The position numbers and the translations under genes were made by a program. A stretch of 64,000 nucleotides of DNA from Paenibacillus lignilyticus (GTDB taxonomy: Bacteria; Bacillota; Bacilli; Paenibacillales; Paenibacillaceae). Positions 26,145-35,218 of the stretch are shown here, in pieces (positions within the stretch are counted from its first letter, which is position 1; every line of letters starts with the position of its first letter). The stretch spans positions 148,346 through 212,345 of the forward strand of contig NZ_JAGKSP010000012.1 in the NCBI RefSeq assembly GCF_017942085.1. Reading direction: 5' to 3'. The notes beneath the pieces were generated by a model. That model was not told the DNA's origin. It worked only from the letters and a program-made list of their open reading frames with translations, and made no database searches.

Positions 26145-26678
26145 CTATCCGTTGAACGGCCACTCACGCATGAAGCAGCAGGCCGTAATTGCCCCAGGCA
26201 CAACGGCGATCATAAACGGGAATCGCAAACCATCCTTCTTCAGCGTCGTAAAGCCATCCGTGTGCAAATTTCGACTTAAGGCGAACAGCGAGACCGTAAA
26301 CACCACCAGCCGCTTTGCAAAGGTTTGATTCATGACCAGAACCACGAGTCCAAACAGTCCCCCATACAAAATGGAATACATAAGGACTTGCAAGGAAAAG
26401 GCTGCCCCAGCCAGCGCACCCAGTGCCCCGAACAGCTTCACATCGCCCGCCCCAATGCCCTTGAGCAAATATAAGGCAAGCAGCGGAAACACGCCGGCCA
26501 GCACGCCTAATAATGAGAATGCCACTCCACTAAAGCCATCACTGCTTGAATGATAAATAAGTCCGGCAGAGAAGAAGGTTACTGTCAGCTTGTTCGGAAT
26601 ACGCATCGCCCGTACGTCACAAACAAAAGCAATTCCAATCAACAACGCTGCTAAAACAAGCTCGATAGGAGCCATCAT
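26145..26678 (-). CDS. Prepilin peptidase (A24, TadV/CpaA type)
   Basis: 177 residues with about five membrane segments. Aspartyl protease that removes leader peptides from Flp-type prepilins. The two catalytic aspartates lie in VCDVRAMRIPN and in the GxGD motif KGIGAGDVKLFGA. ATG-ATG start at 26678 follows GGACGGAGG; the longer open frame overlaps the preceding gene and is rejected. Its substrates are probably the Flp1-like pilin and TadE-like proteins encoded in the same operon. Confidence 0.9.
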   Translation of the reverse strand: MMAPIELVLAALLIGIAFVCDVRAMRIPNKLTVTFFSAGLIYHSSSDGFSGVAFSLLGVLAGVFPLLALYLLKGIGAGDVKLFGALGALAGAAFSLQVLMYSILYGGLFGLVVLVMNQTFAKRLVVFTVSLFALSRNLHTDGFTTLKKDGLRFPFMIAVVPGAITACCFMREWPFNG

Positions 26679-26698
26679 CCGGAACCTCCGTCCCGCTC

Positions 26699-27757
26699 TT
26701 ACTGAGCGGTTCTCTTCTCCACTACAAAATGTCTGGCCGCACGCGACGAACCTTCGCTTGCCGTAACAATAAGTTCCCATACACCGGGAGTGGTGTTTCC
26801 CGATATTAGCCATGTCCATTCCGCGAATCCATCATTGTCTGTGTAGGTATCCCCCAGATGCTTAGCTACACTATGTCCGCTCTTGTAAATGATTTGAATG
26901 GACAACTTTCTACCAGGACTTGTCTTAACGACAACTCGTGCCCGACGTCCAGGGTTAGCCGGCGACGGCTCGAGAAGGACGATTTGAATCGGCGCTTCAT
27001 CGGATTGCGCCGACTCTTGGTCCTGAGGTGCCGAAATAGAATCACGCACCCACACCCGTTCTTCTGCCCGTTCCCTCAGTACAATGGACTTCTTCGTAAA
27101 TGGAAATCCCAGCTTAAACTCATACTCCGCCTCGATGAGAAGGGAAACCTCCGTCTTATTCTTCAAATCAGGAAGCGAAAGCTTGCTAAGACGCAGCTCC
27201 TCGGGATCGAGCACAGACTTATCGGCTTCTTGGCGAAGCAGCGGTTCGATAATGCCTCTTCCGGCTTCAGTTGCCGCAGCATCCGCAACCGGCTTCCAAT
27301 CCCCCTGCAATGCTGATGAAAGGAGCGGCCCGGCCGGAGCCGGAAGCCACTCTTCCAGTTTCTCGGCAATGACATCGACTCCCGGTAATTGTTCCAATAC
27401 CGCTGGTAAAACCGCCTTAGCTCCCGCTTCGGTTTCTGCCCCAGTTGCAGCTCCCGCCTCTGCCTGAGGATCCGTCGCCGCACTTTCCGCGGGTCCCGAT
27501 TCTTGAGCCGCTCCCACGGATGCGCTAAGCTTCTGCAGCGCTAAATCGACCGGGTGGATATTCGCCGCAGCCTGTCGTACCGTTTGGGATACCGCACTGT
27601 GAAGCGCCATTTGCACCGTATTTAGCCGGATCAAGCCTATAAAGAAAATCACGACCATAAGCACAATCGGAAGCAGTAAAGCCGCTTCCAATGTGATGCT
27701 TCCGCTCTCGCCGCTTCGTCTACCCGTACGACCAGCCGATGGTATTCGTCGCTTCAT
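26699..27757 (-). CDS. TadE-like pseudopilin with C-terminal Ig-like domain
   Basis: 352 residues. Prepilin-like N-terminus ESG|SITLEAALLLP, with Glu at +5 after the predicted cleavage and a single hydrophobic helix (26-45). A long Ala/Glu/Pro-rich linker follows (about 80-130). The last 100 residues look like a beta-sandwich (ARVVVKTSPGRKLSIQIIY, GFAEWTWLISGNTTPGVWEL), plausibly exposed on the cell surface. Start overlaps the end of the preceding gene by about 38 bases, with AAGGG before the ATG. Confidence 0.78.
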   Translation of the reverse strand: MKRRIPSAGRTGRRSGESGSITLEAALLLPIVLMVVIFFIGLIRLNTVQMALHSAVSQTVRQAAANIHPVDLALQKLSASVGAAQESGPAESAATDPQAEAGAATGAETEAGAKAVLPAVLEQLPGVDVIAEKLEEWLPAPAGPLLSSALQGDWKPVADAAATEAGRGIIEPLLRQEADKSVLDPEELRLSKLSLPDLKNKTEVSLLIEAEYEFKLGFPFTKKSIVLRERAEERVWVRDSISAPQDQESAQSDEAPIQIVLLEPSPANPGRRARVVVKTSPGRKLSIQIIYKSGHSVAKHLGDTYTDNDGFAEWTWLISGNTTPGVWELIVTASEGSSRAARHFVVEKRTAQ

Positions 27758-29957
27758 AACGGTTGCCCTTAACCTTTCCGCTCAGAATACCTGTGCTGGT
27801 AAAGCTCTTCATGAGCCCGGGCAAAAACCACAGCTTCACGGAGGAGGCCAGCTCGCCCGTCAAACCCGTGGAAACACTTAATAATGAAACGCCGCCTAAA
27901 TTACGCTCGATGACAGCGATCATGCGCGCTGTCTTGGCTTCGCTGCTGCCATGCAAGAGCAGGAAAACTCTTAAATAATCCAAATAACTTAATTCCGCGG
28001 GAGCATACTTGGAAAGCTCCACTTTTCCTTGCTGCGAAATCGTAATCATATCGGCAAGCGATTTCTCTAAACCGTAGAGCACCGCGGCAGAGAGGACTAA
28101 TAATGGATGACCCAAACCTCTGGATGCAATCAACCCTTCCATCGTTCGAATCGCCAACCTTGCAGCGAACAGCTCACCATACGCGGCTGCCACATTCGCA
28201 GCGGGCTCATGAAAACCATACAATACATATTCGACCTCTTGATTCCGGAGAGCGAGTGCGGAAGCGAAGGCTTCTGTATTCGCCTGTCCTCCCTCGAGCG
28301 AAGAGGAGAACATGATCGGATCGAACGAATGAAACCGATGAACGATATATTCATTCACATAGAGCGGATCTCTGATCCCTTCAAGCACATCGGCCATTCC
28401 GCTGAAGATCTTTCCCATGGAAGTCATCGATACCCTTGCCTTCTCACCCGCCTCGACGTCTGCGTCCTCGCTGCCAGCCGGTTCATCGTCTTGAAGCGAA
28501 GACACTGCAACTTTATTGAATTTCAGATTTGCTTCCATTCGCTGCTTCACTTCACGAAATGCCTCCCGGTGGTCCTCCTGATTCGGAGTAGACATCATCG
28601 ATTGCAGCTGCTGTTTCACTTGCACCCATTTGGATTCGGCTGCCGCTTCATTCGACTTGCGTTCTTGATCGCTGGACTGCCGGCTCTCCATCTCCGTCTG
28701 CCTGCTGTGAATGACGGTACCCGGTTGAATATAGCGATCTCCATAAATGTTATAAGCACCCTCAAGCTGCTGATAGGAGTCTCGCAATAGTTCGGACTTG
28801 CCGGTTCCCCCAACTGCAGTGAGAACCGCTTGACGGAACAACACCGCCATTGCAGCTGCCTGCTCAATATCGACTGTTTGCCGGCTCAGTTCATTCTCAT
28901 AATCCTCAAACCAAGCATGATCCAGTACGAGTCCTTCTGCGGCATCACGCGATTCTCGAAGAGGTGACGGCTCTCCGGCTTGGAATGGACCGGATTGCTG
29001 CCCAGTGAGTTCCCCGCGGTTCATCCGATCATAACCGTCACCTGTTCCTTCTTCTTTCATCCGCTTAACCGCATCTTCCATGGCCTTATTCAAGCCCTTT
29101 GCTTCTTGAAGCAAGATCACTGCCTTTCGCTCCGACTCTCGTTGACGAATGACCGCTTCTTCCAGCTTCAACTCGATTGAATGAGCTTCATTGCTCGAGT
29201 AGCTTCGATAGAAATTAATCGCATCTGTACGAAGAGGGGGCAATTCCCCCATGGTGCGTACCGCATCTTCTCTGATCCACTGCTCATAAGAACCATATAG
29301 ACTCACGAGATCACGAGCTGTTCCGGCAATCTGCGATCCCACAGCATTCTTGACGTCGGCAGCCGCCTGTTTCTGAATGGCGATCACTTCTTGCAGTCGC
29401 ATCTCCCGTTCATCGTAAAGCTGGCGAAGCCGCTCCAGCAGTTCCACTGACATCGAGGCTTCCTTCATCGCAGAGGCAATCGGTGCAAACTTCGAGGCTA
29501 CTTCCAATGTAAAATCTATCGGGGCTTTATATTTCATCTCCTCCAGCACCTGCCTGCTAAAAACCTGATGAAGCCCTAATACCTCGTAGCTGTCTACATG
29601 CGAAGCTTCCGTTCTTCCATCAAGGAGTCTGAATCCCCCTTCATCCGAAGTCCAATTATGCGAGACTGCCTGCGCGAACAATTCGCCACGATCAGAACCG
29701 CCTGCACCGAATAGACCATATTGCTCATATAAAGGCCCGTCATAAGCAGATAGAGCGGAACGGATGCCGGATTGGGCAGCGAGTCTGCTCTGTTTCTCAA
29801 ATGCCGCAATTCGCGCAAAATCGATGAGCAGCGCCGTAAACAGCAGCATGGCTGCCGTCGAAACGATCAAGTAAATCGAAACGGCGCCGTCACCGCTCCT
29901 CCAGAAGAATGCCCGGTTAGGGGCATCATGCCGACTTTTATCCATCCATCGGTGCAT
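27720..29957 (-). CDS. Large TadG-like pilus-associated protein
   Basis: 745 residues. N-terminal membrane helix (about 24-46: VSIYLIVSTAAMLLFTALLI) preceded by GDG, in the position of a prepilin leader, but with Tyr instead of the conserved Glu at +5. The long external part is strongly helical, with heptad-like stretches around 180-340 (ELLERLRQLYDEREMRLQEV, KAVILLQEAKGLNKAMEDAV). No second helix anchor is obvious until the C-terminal part. Resembles Tad locus proteins of Paenibacillus and Clostridia by position. ATG 29957 follows GGAGG; the frame upstream overlaps the previous gene. Confidence 0.72.
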   Translation of the reverse strand: MHRWMDKSRHDAPNRAFFWRSGDGAVSIYLIVSTAAMLLFTALLIDFARIAAFEKQSRLAAQSGIRSALSAYDGPLYEQYGLFGAGGSDRGELFAQAVSHNWTSDEGGFRLLDGRTEASHVDSYEVLGLHQVFSRQVLEEMKYKAPIDFTLEVASKFAPIASAMKEASMSVELLERLRQLYDEREMRLQEVIAIQKQAAADVKNAVGSQIAGTARDLVSLYGSYEQWIREDAVRTMGELPPLRTDAINFYRSYSSNEAHSIELKLEEAVIRQRESERKAVILLQEAKGLNKAMEDAVKRMKEEGTGDGYDRMNRGELTGQQSGPFQAGEPSPLRESRDAAEGLVLDHAWFEDYENELSRQTVDIEQAAAMAVLFRQAVLTAVGGTGKSELLRDSYQQLEGAYNIYGDRYIQPGTVIHSRQTEMESRQSSDQERKSNEAAAESKWVQVKQQLQSMMSTPNQEDHREAFREVKQRMEANLKFNKVAVSSLQDDEPAGSEDADVEAGEKARVSMTSMGKIFSGMADVLEGIRDPLYVNEYIVHRFHSFDPIMFSSSLEGGQANTEAFASALALRNQEVEYVLYGFHEPAANVAAAYGELFAARLAIRTMEGLIASRGLGHPLLVLSAAVLYGLEKSLADMITISQQGKVELSKYAPAELSYLDYLRVFLLLHGSSEAKTARMIAVIERNLGGVSLLSVSTGLTGELASSVKLWFLPGLMKSFTSTGILSGKVKGNRYEATNTIGWSYG

Positions 29958-30711
29958 CTTGACCTGCCTCCAATTGCGCCTGATCCTGAAGAGATTGCCG
30001 ATTATGCAGCACTTCACGGGCTTGTTCCTTCCCTTGCTCGGTCTGGCCTGCCGCTCTGCCCGCATAATACCGGACCAAATCCACGTTCCGAATGAGCTCA
30101 ACAGGATCGACTATGACAGCATCCGTGACGGCCATTGGCTCCGAATGGCCAAGGATCGCTTCCAGAGGAGGGATCGACAATGGCTGACGGAGCTTCACGT
30201 CAATTCGTTTCACCCATACACCGTCATACATCATGAACCCTTCGATCGGCTCTCGAACTTTGACTGTTCCAAGAGCCATCTTCCTAAGGGGAAGTGCTTC
30301 CTTACCAGAGCTGCCCTCGTCGTTCGTAGGTGAGGCCGAGGCGTTACCGATCGGAATACTCAAGCCGCCTTGCTCGCCACCTTCAGATCCGAACAACGTT
30401 TGCAGTGCCCCATTGTCGGATAGACGCCAATATAATCCGTCATACTTCCCGGTCACGCCTATTCCGCTGACAGCGTCTCTGGCGCTGTTATCCCAGCGGA
30501 AAGCGGTTCTCTCTGCCGTTTGGGATGCAACTGTATACAGGACAACCTTCTGATAGATATACATGCCAAGCATCAGAAGCGTAATAAGCGCAACGAAAAT
30601 CATGGGAAATACCAAACTCGCTTCAAGTGTAAAGCTTCCATTCTCTTGGACCGCCAGTACCCGCCACCTTGCGACTCTAGTTGAAAATTTCGTTCGCTTT
30701 GTCATCCGCAT
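29938..30711 (-). CDS. TadE-like pseudopilin
   Basis: 257 residues. Prepilin-like motif ENG|SFTLEASLVFP with Glu at +5, followed by one hydrophobic helix (about 33-55) and an extracellular domain ending in a Gln/Glu-rich tail. The start is uncertain: the frame opens inside the end of the Flp-like gene (overlap of about 35 bases) and has no strong ribosome binding site, suggesting coupled translation. Minor pilin role is inferred from family and position. Confidence 0.8.
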   Translation of the reverse strand: MRMTKRTKFSTRVARWRVLAVQENGSFTLEASLVFPMIFVALITLLMLGMYIYQKVVLYTVASQTAERTAFRWDNSARDAVSGIGVTGKYDGLYWRLSDNGALQTLFGSEGGEQGGLSIPIGNASASPTNDEGSSGKEALPLRKMALGTVKVREPIEGFMMYDGVWVKRIDVKLRQPLSIPPLEAILGHSEPMAVTDAVIVDPVELIRNVDLVRYYAGRAAGQTEQGKEQAREVLHNRQSLQDQAQLEAGQDAPMDG

Positions 30712-30862
30712 CGCCCATCAATTTCTCCATCAACGCAATAATCCAATCTTTGAAAAGCAGTGCCAATATGATGACTACGGCAATGATAAGTACGATCTCA
30801 AGCGTACCTAAGCCCTCCTCATCTTCCCAAAATGCTCGTAGTGCGTTCTTCATGTTCTTCAT
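30677..30862 (-). CDS. Flp1-like pilin subunit
   Basis: 61 residues from ATG 30862 (GGAG nine bases before it; a TTG two codons upstream is too close). Acidic leader EDEEG then LGTLEIVLIIAVVIILALLF: cleavage after Gly17 would leave Glu at +5, the type IV prepilin arrangement. The mature protein is about 44 residues, the size of a Flp pilin. Probably the main shaft subunit of the Tad pilus. Confidence 0.88.
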   Translation of the reverse strand: MKNMKNALRAFWEDEEGLGTLEIVLIIAVVIILALLFKDWIIALMEKLMGDADDKANEIFN

Positions 30863-30889
30863 ATCCAACCGCTCCTCTATTCGTAGTAG

Positions 30890-31753
30890 TTAACCGCGCA
30901 TCATTAAGATGGCGGGCGAGGCGACAAGCACCATGAGCACCATAAAAATACCGACAAGGGGAAATACAAGCTTCGAAGAAGCTTCTTCGCCTCTTGCACG
31001 GGCTACAGATTTACGTTTCTCCCATAAGGAATAAGAGAGCTCCTTCAAGGAAAGGACAAGCTGATCGCCCCCGCGCCGATAATTCAGCAGCAGTGTTGTC
31101 GTAAACAACGACACCTCCTGCACGCCGCAGCGCCGGCTCAGCGTCTCCATTGCCGCTGCAAAGGATTCGCCATTACGCACGGCTTCGTTCACTTTGCTAA
31201 GCTCGATGAACAGCGGATTTCCGCTCTTCCCATCTTTTCGCTCACCGGCTCGAACCAATGCGCGCTGCAGCGTCTCTCCCGCTCCGAGCAATAACATCAG
31301 CTTGCTGATTACCTCAGGCAGCAGCAGTAAAATATCCTGCTTGCGGCGCTCCACTTTAGCGGCGGTATCCCGCCATTTCGCAGCAGGCAGAAGGATACCA
31401 AGCAGCATGCCAATATACAGCAGCGTCTGTTCCTTGCTGAGTACACTTAGCCATGCTCCCGAACATGCTGCCGCATAGCCTGTCCCGATGGACATGGCGA
31501 CGAAGCCGCTTGTTGCATCTACCGTCCAGCTGCGTCCGTTAAGAATGAACAGCCTCCCGTGCAAGCTCGCTAGAAAGGGCTGAAGTCGATTAAACAATCC
31601 GCTCTGCTCCAGCAAATATCGAAACGGAAGTGCCACGAATCGTTCTGCGGTGCCCACCTGGCATCTCTTGTCATGCCGCCCGCCTCTCAGCAAAGCCCAA
31701 CCCCATACAGCAGTAAGTAAAGACCCAACAACAATGGATAGCAGCAGCTGCAA
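30890..31753 (-). CDS. tadC: Tad platform protein TadC (T2SSF domain)
   Basis: 287 residues. Inner-membrane platform protein of the pilus machine. The T2SSF domain spans about 135-280 (LLLLPEVISKLMLLLGAGETLQRAL, LNYRRGGDQLVLSLKELS) with membrane segments at the N-terminus, near 90-125 and at the C-terminus (VGIFMVLMVLVASPAILMM). TTG start after AAGGGGG, 13 bases from the end of tadB. Confidence 0.87.
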   Translation of the reverse strand: MQLLLSIVVGSLLTAVWGWALLRGGRHDKRCQVGTAERFVALPFRYLLEQSGLFNRLQPFLASLHGRLFILNGRSWTVDATSGFVAMSIGTGYAAACSGAWLSVLSKEQTLLYIGMLLGILLPAAKWRDTAAKVERRKQDILLLLPEVISKLMLLLGAGETLQRALVRAGERKDGKSGNPLFIELSKVNEAVRNGESFAAAMETLSRRCGVQEVSLFTTTLLLNYRRGGDQLVLSLKELSYSLWEKRKSVARARGEEASSKLVFPLVGIFMVLMVLVASPAILMMRG

Positions 31754-31766
31754 CCCCCTTCAACAA

Positions 31767-32588
31767 TTACATGCGGATATTCATAATTCTCGCCATCAGC
31801 ATAAAGCAAAGTCCGAGCAGAATGAGTGCCGCTGTCAGTATGACGTAGCCAATCCCGCTGTATAAAGAGGCCATATAGTCTGGCGCCGTTAAGCTAAGGA
31901 AAGCTAGGAAAACAAACGGGACCGCCATCATAATCCGAGATTCCAACCGCTTCTGCGCTACCATGACGGCGATTTCCTGCTGCACATCCAGCTTCTCGCC
32001 GATCATCTGCGAGGTACGTCTGATCACTTCAACCAGATCACCTCCGGATCGTTTACAGGTTGTAAAGACGTCGGTGAACTGTGAAATATCATCGATTTGC
32101 GCACGCCTGCTGAAATCGATCAGCCCCTGTTCAAGCGATTCCCCGTAGCCCATTCTCGCCGAAAGAATCTCAAATTCGACCAGAATCTCGGTCTTCGGAT
32201 TCGGGTAGAGCAGTCTGAGATCCTCGAGTGCGTTGACGAAGGCATTCTCCACGGAACGGCCTGCGGCAAGTGAAGATGCGATCGAATAGAGCGCTTCTTT
32301 AAATTGAATGGCCAGCCGCAGTCTCCGCTGCTCCAGCAAGGAACGCCTGTGGATTCGAGGAGCGATGATACCTGCTGACGACAGGACAAACGCAGCAATA
32401 ACGGAACGATAAAACAAGAATGCGGCAGCAAAAACAAGAAGTCCGCCAACAATCGCTGCCATCCGGAATTGCCGATTGGACAATCGGTACTCCCAGTAGC
32501 AAGGCAGCTCCTCTGCACCTGCACCTACTTCTGCAGCTGTACTTGTCCATCCAAGCCAAAGCTTCCAGTCAGTATGGATACTCTTCAA
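31767..32588 (-). CDS. tadB: Tad platform protein TadB (T2SSF domain)
   Basis: 273 residues. Second platform protein pairing with TadC. Hydrophobic segments near 44-75 and 215-265; T2SSF domain about 95-220 (FKEALYSIASSLAAGRSVENAF, FTDVFTTCKRSGGDLVEVI). TTG start overlaps the cpaF stop codon as TTGA, so translation is coupled; GGTGAAGGGG serves as the binding site. Confidence 0.88.
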   Translation of the reverse strand: MKSIHTDWKLWLGWTSTAAEVGAGAEELPCYWEYRLSNRQFRMAAIVGGLLVFAAAFLFYRSVIAAFVLSSAGIIAPRIHRRSLLEQRRLRLAIQFKEALYSIASSLAAGRSVENAFVNALEDLRLLYPNPKTEILVEFEILSARMGYGESLEQGLIDFSRRAQIDDISQFTDVFTTCKRSGGDLVEVIRRTSQMIGEKLDVQQEIAVMVAQKRLESRIMMAVPFVFLAFLSLTAPDYMASLYSGIGYVILTAALILLGLCFMLMARIMNIRM

Positions 32589-33853
32589 GCCCCTTCACCT
32601 TCCGTAATCCCAGCTTCAATCTCAGCTACAGTCATACCCGCCATCTGCAGCTTCCACGTCCCCTGCAGCTTCATATTCTCGCACCTTCGTAATGCGCCGA
32701 GCACGCGACCTTCACGCTCTCCATCCTCTTGAAACCGATAGAGGGATTGCAGCATGACCTCGCCGTCCCGAACGCCGATGACCTCGGATATTTCAATGAC
32801 TCGCCTCGAACGATCGCGTAAGCGGGATAAATGCACGATGATATCGATAGCCGAGCTAATTTGCTGCCTGATGACGGCAATGGGCAAATCAGCACCGCTC
32901 AGCACCATCGTTTCCAATCGGGCAATCATATCCCGAGCGCTGTTGCTATGTCCGGTGGACAAGCTACCATCATGACCGGTGTTCATCGCAGCCAGCATAT
33001 CGATTGCTTCTCCGCCTCGCACCTCCCCTACAACGATTCGATTCGGCCTCATTCGCAGTGAAGCTCGAATCAGCTCACGCATGGAAATGGCGCCTTTGCC
33101 TTCCGTATTCGCATTACGGGTCTCCAGCGAGACCAAATTGGGAACCGTGCGAATTTGCAGCTCGGCCGCATCTTCAATGGTTACAATCCGTTCGTCCTCC
33201 GGAATGAACTGAGTAAGGGCATTAAGGAAGGTTGTTTTGCCCGAACCTGTCCCGCCGCTAATGAAGATATTGTATTTCGCCCTTACAAGCTTGCTCAGCA
33301 TGGACGCAGCCTCAGAAGACAGTGCACCGCACGCGATCAGATCATCCATCAGCAGCGGCCGCTCGGGAAACTTTCGAATCGTCATGGTCGGTCCTTTCAA
33401 AGCAACCGGCGGCAGCACGATATGGATCCTTGAACCATCCTTCAGCCTGGCATCAACGATCGGCGTGGATTCATTCACTACGCGGTTGACTCCCGCAACT
33501 ACGGATTGAATCAAATCCTCCAGCCGCTCTTTGCTTTCAAAAGCCATCGGCAGCCTCGACAATTGTCCCCTACGCTCCACGAACATCTCCTTATGGGAGT
33601 TGATCATGATCTCCGTAACGGCCGGATCATCCATGAGCGGCTGTAAGAGATCCAAGCCGCGGAAAGCATGAAACAATCTCCGGACCAGTTGAATTTTCTC
33701 GCCTGCCGTAATGGGATGATCCAAACACCAGCGAAAAACTTCTCGTTCAATTCGCGAGCTGAACTCTTCGTCTGACATCGCGCTTCCCAGCTCAAGCTGA
33801 TTGCGAATTCGATCCTTGAGCAGCTGGACTGTTTCTTCTTTCAGAGGCGGCAC
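32585..33853 (-). CDS. cpaF: Tad secretion ATPase CpaF/TadA
   Basis: 422 residues. Hexameric ATPase powering Flp pilus assembly in the cytoplasm. Walker A ISGGTGSGKTTFLNAL, Asp box TIEDAAELQ, Walker B MRPNRIVVGEVRGGEA and His box MNTGHDGSLSTGHSNS are all intact. GTG 33853 is chosen because GGGAGGTG sits six bases upstream; another GTG at 33862 lies within that site. It overlaps the end of the CpaE-like gene by about 62 bases. Confidence 0.93.
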   Translation of the reverse strand: MPPLKEETVQLLKDRIRNQLELGSAMSDEEFSSRIEREVFRWCLDHPITAGEKIQLVRRLFHAFRGLDLLQPLMDDPAVTEIMINSHKEMFVERRGQLSRLPMAFESKERLEDLIQSVVAGVNRVVNESTPIVDARLKDGSRIHIVLPPVALKGPTMTIRKFPERPLLMDDLIACGALSSEAASMLSKLVRAKYNIFISGGTGSGKTTFLNALTQFIPEDERIVTIEDAAELQIRTVPNLVSLETRNANTEGKGAISMRELIRASLRMRPNRIVVGEVRGGEAIDMLAAMNTGHDGSLSTGHSNSARDMIARLETMVLSGADLPIAVIRQQISSAIDIIVHLSRLRDRSRRVIEISEVIGVRDGEVMLQSLYRFQEDGEREGRVLGALRRCENMKLQGTWKLQMAGMTVAEIEAGITEGEGA

Positions 33854-35009
33854 CGGACTCACCTCCCGGCTTAAGCTCGCCGAGTTTGCCGAGCAGTGTT
33901 TCTATGGCTCCGCGATACTGCGGGGCATCGAACCAACCGGCCACACCCTGCTGTCCGAAAGCAGCCCACTCCTTCACAAAAGGAACAGAGGCTGTAAGCG
34001 AAAGTGAAGCGATCTTACCGCTGTGCCATTCCGTTTCCGAACCGCCGAACGGTGTTAACCGAATAAATCGGAATTTCGCCTTCAACGCCTCAAAGGACGG
34101 CCCCATCTTCTGCTCGCCATATTGCATAGCTAACTCCGTCTTGCGCAAGCTGCTCGGGTCATGATTCAAGAGCCAGAGCACATGACGGCTTGCTTGAAAC
34201 ACACCGAAGTGCGCAGCGTCCAACCGACTGTCCAGATCAACAACAATCATGTCGTATTCCCCGGTAGCTTTGACGGCACCGAGCAGCCTCTTCACATGCT
34301 CAGCCGAAATAGACAGTCGTTCCTCCGCATTCTCGCATGGCACGATAAAGTCTACGCCAAGCCACGGATGCCGCTTACGCAGCGCAACAATTTGCGAAGC
34401 CGCTTTATCCGGAGCCGCTTGCAACGTGTACAGCAGATTCGAAAAATCCTCTCGCCCATCTCTGCTGTCCCAGAGCGGCGCGGCATTCCACTGCTCCAAA
34501 TTCAAATAAAAGACGCGTGCTCCGCAAGCGGCCGCTTGCCTTGCAAGCTGCATTGCAAGCGTGGTCTTACCAATTCCACCGGCAGGAGAATACACCGAGA
34601 TGATGCTCGCGCCTCCTGCAGACTCGCCGCCAAATTCACCATCCCCCTCGTCCGTCAACTTCATTGGGTGCTGCTCAGTTGAGGCATATATAGCCGCGAA
34701 TGACTGCAGCAGCTGCGGCAATGGCTGATATTGCAGCACTTGATGCTTATGCCGCGAAAGCCCGACCTGCCCCACAAGCGCTGCAGATAACACGCTCTCA
34801 GCCAGTTCCCCCAGCTCATCCAGTAAGCTTGGCTGTGCGACGAGTAAATCAACGGCATACCCTCCGCGCATATAGCTGCGAAGCGCTGCCGGATTCGTGA
34901 AGGCCGTTAACTGCCAGCCCGATCCGAAAGAGCTTTGACGAATAAAGTCGCCAAGTCGTTCGATATAGCTCGATTCTTGTACAGCAACAATCAAGTTACG
35001 TTTACTCAT
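33792..35009 (-). CDS. CpaE/TadZ-like pilus localisation ATPase
   Basis: 405 residues, first gene of the Tad operon. N-terminal receiver-like domain (about 1-110) without the full phosphoacceptor set, then a ParA/MinD-type ATPase with deviant Walker A SPAGGIGKTTLAMQLAR and Walker B YDMIVVDLDS. TadZ/CpaE proteins place the pilus machine in the cell. The C-terminal tail is Gly/Ser/Asn-rich. ATG 35009 lies 14 bases from AAGGAGTG, longer than usual, because a five-codon frame (MDQYE, 35018-35001) uses that site first and overlaps the start. Confidence 0.84.
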   Translation of the reverse strand: MSKRNLIVAVQESSYIERLGDFIRQSSFGSGWQLTAFTNPAALRSYMRGGYAVDLLVAQPSLLDELGELAESVLSAALVGQVGLSRHKHQVLQYQPLPQLLQSFAAIYASTEQHPMKLTDEGDGEFGGESAGGASIISVYSPAGGIGKTTLAMQLARQAAACGARVFYLNLEQWNAAPLWDSRDGREDFSNLLYTLQAAPDKAASQIVALRKRHPWLGVDFIVPCENAEERLSISAEHVKRLLGAVKATGEYDMIVVDLDSRLDAAHFGVFQASRHVLWLLNHDPSSLRKTELAMQYGEQKMGPSFEALKAKFRFIRLTPFGGSETEWHSGKIASLSLTASVPFVKEWAAFGQQGVAGWFDAPQYRGAIETLLGKLGELKPGGESGAASERRNSPAAQGSNSQSA

Positions 35010-35051
35010 ACTGATCCATTTCACACTCCTTAGGCAGCCTGAAAGATAAAA

Positions 35052-35116
35052 AGGACGCAAAAAAGCACCCTAACAACGCAGATCATCTGCGCGTTACGGT
35101 GCTTCCGTAGCGTCCT
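35052..35116 (-). terminator. Terminator-like leader hairpin of the Tad operon
   Basis: On the minus strand AGGACGC pairs with GCGTCCT, then TTTTT. Nested inside are AAGCACC/GGTGCTT, TAAC/GTTA and CGCAGA/TCTGCG, with a second tract of six T after the GGTGC arm. It lies between the apparent promoter (35132-35161) and the first gene, so it would act as an attenuator. No known riboswitch class is recognisable. Confidence 0.65.
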
Positions 35117-35131
35117 GTTACAATTGACCAT

Positions 35132-35161
35132 AATTTACCACATTTTACGCTTTGGCGTCAA
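35132..35161 (-). promoter_or_regulatory. Apparent Tad operon promoter
   Basis: On the minus strand TTGACG (35161-35156), 18-base spacer, TAAATT (35137-35132). The predicted transcript begins about ten bases before the leader hairpin. Confidence 0.5.
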
Positions 35162-35218
35162 CCCAAATTCAGAGTAAATGAAGATATCGAATTCCGATTG
35201 AATTTCTGTATTTTGTAG

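Noticed and set aside
35052..35116. c-di-GMP or other known riboswitch before the Tad operon
   Set aside because: The sequence lacks the conserved cores of the riboswitch classes I know; it is reported only as a terminator-like hairpin.
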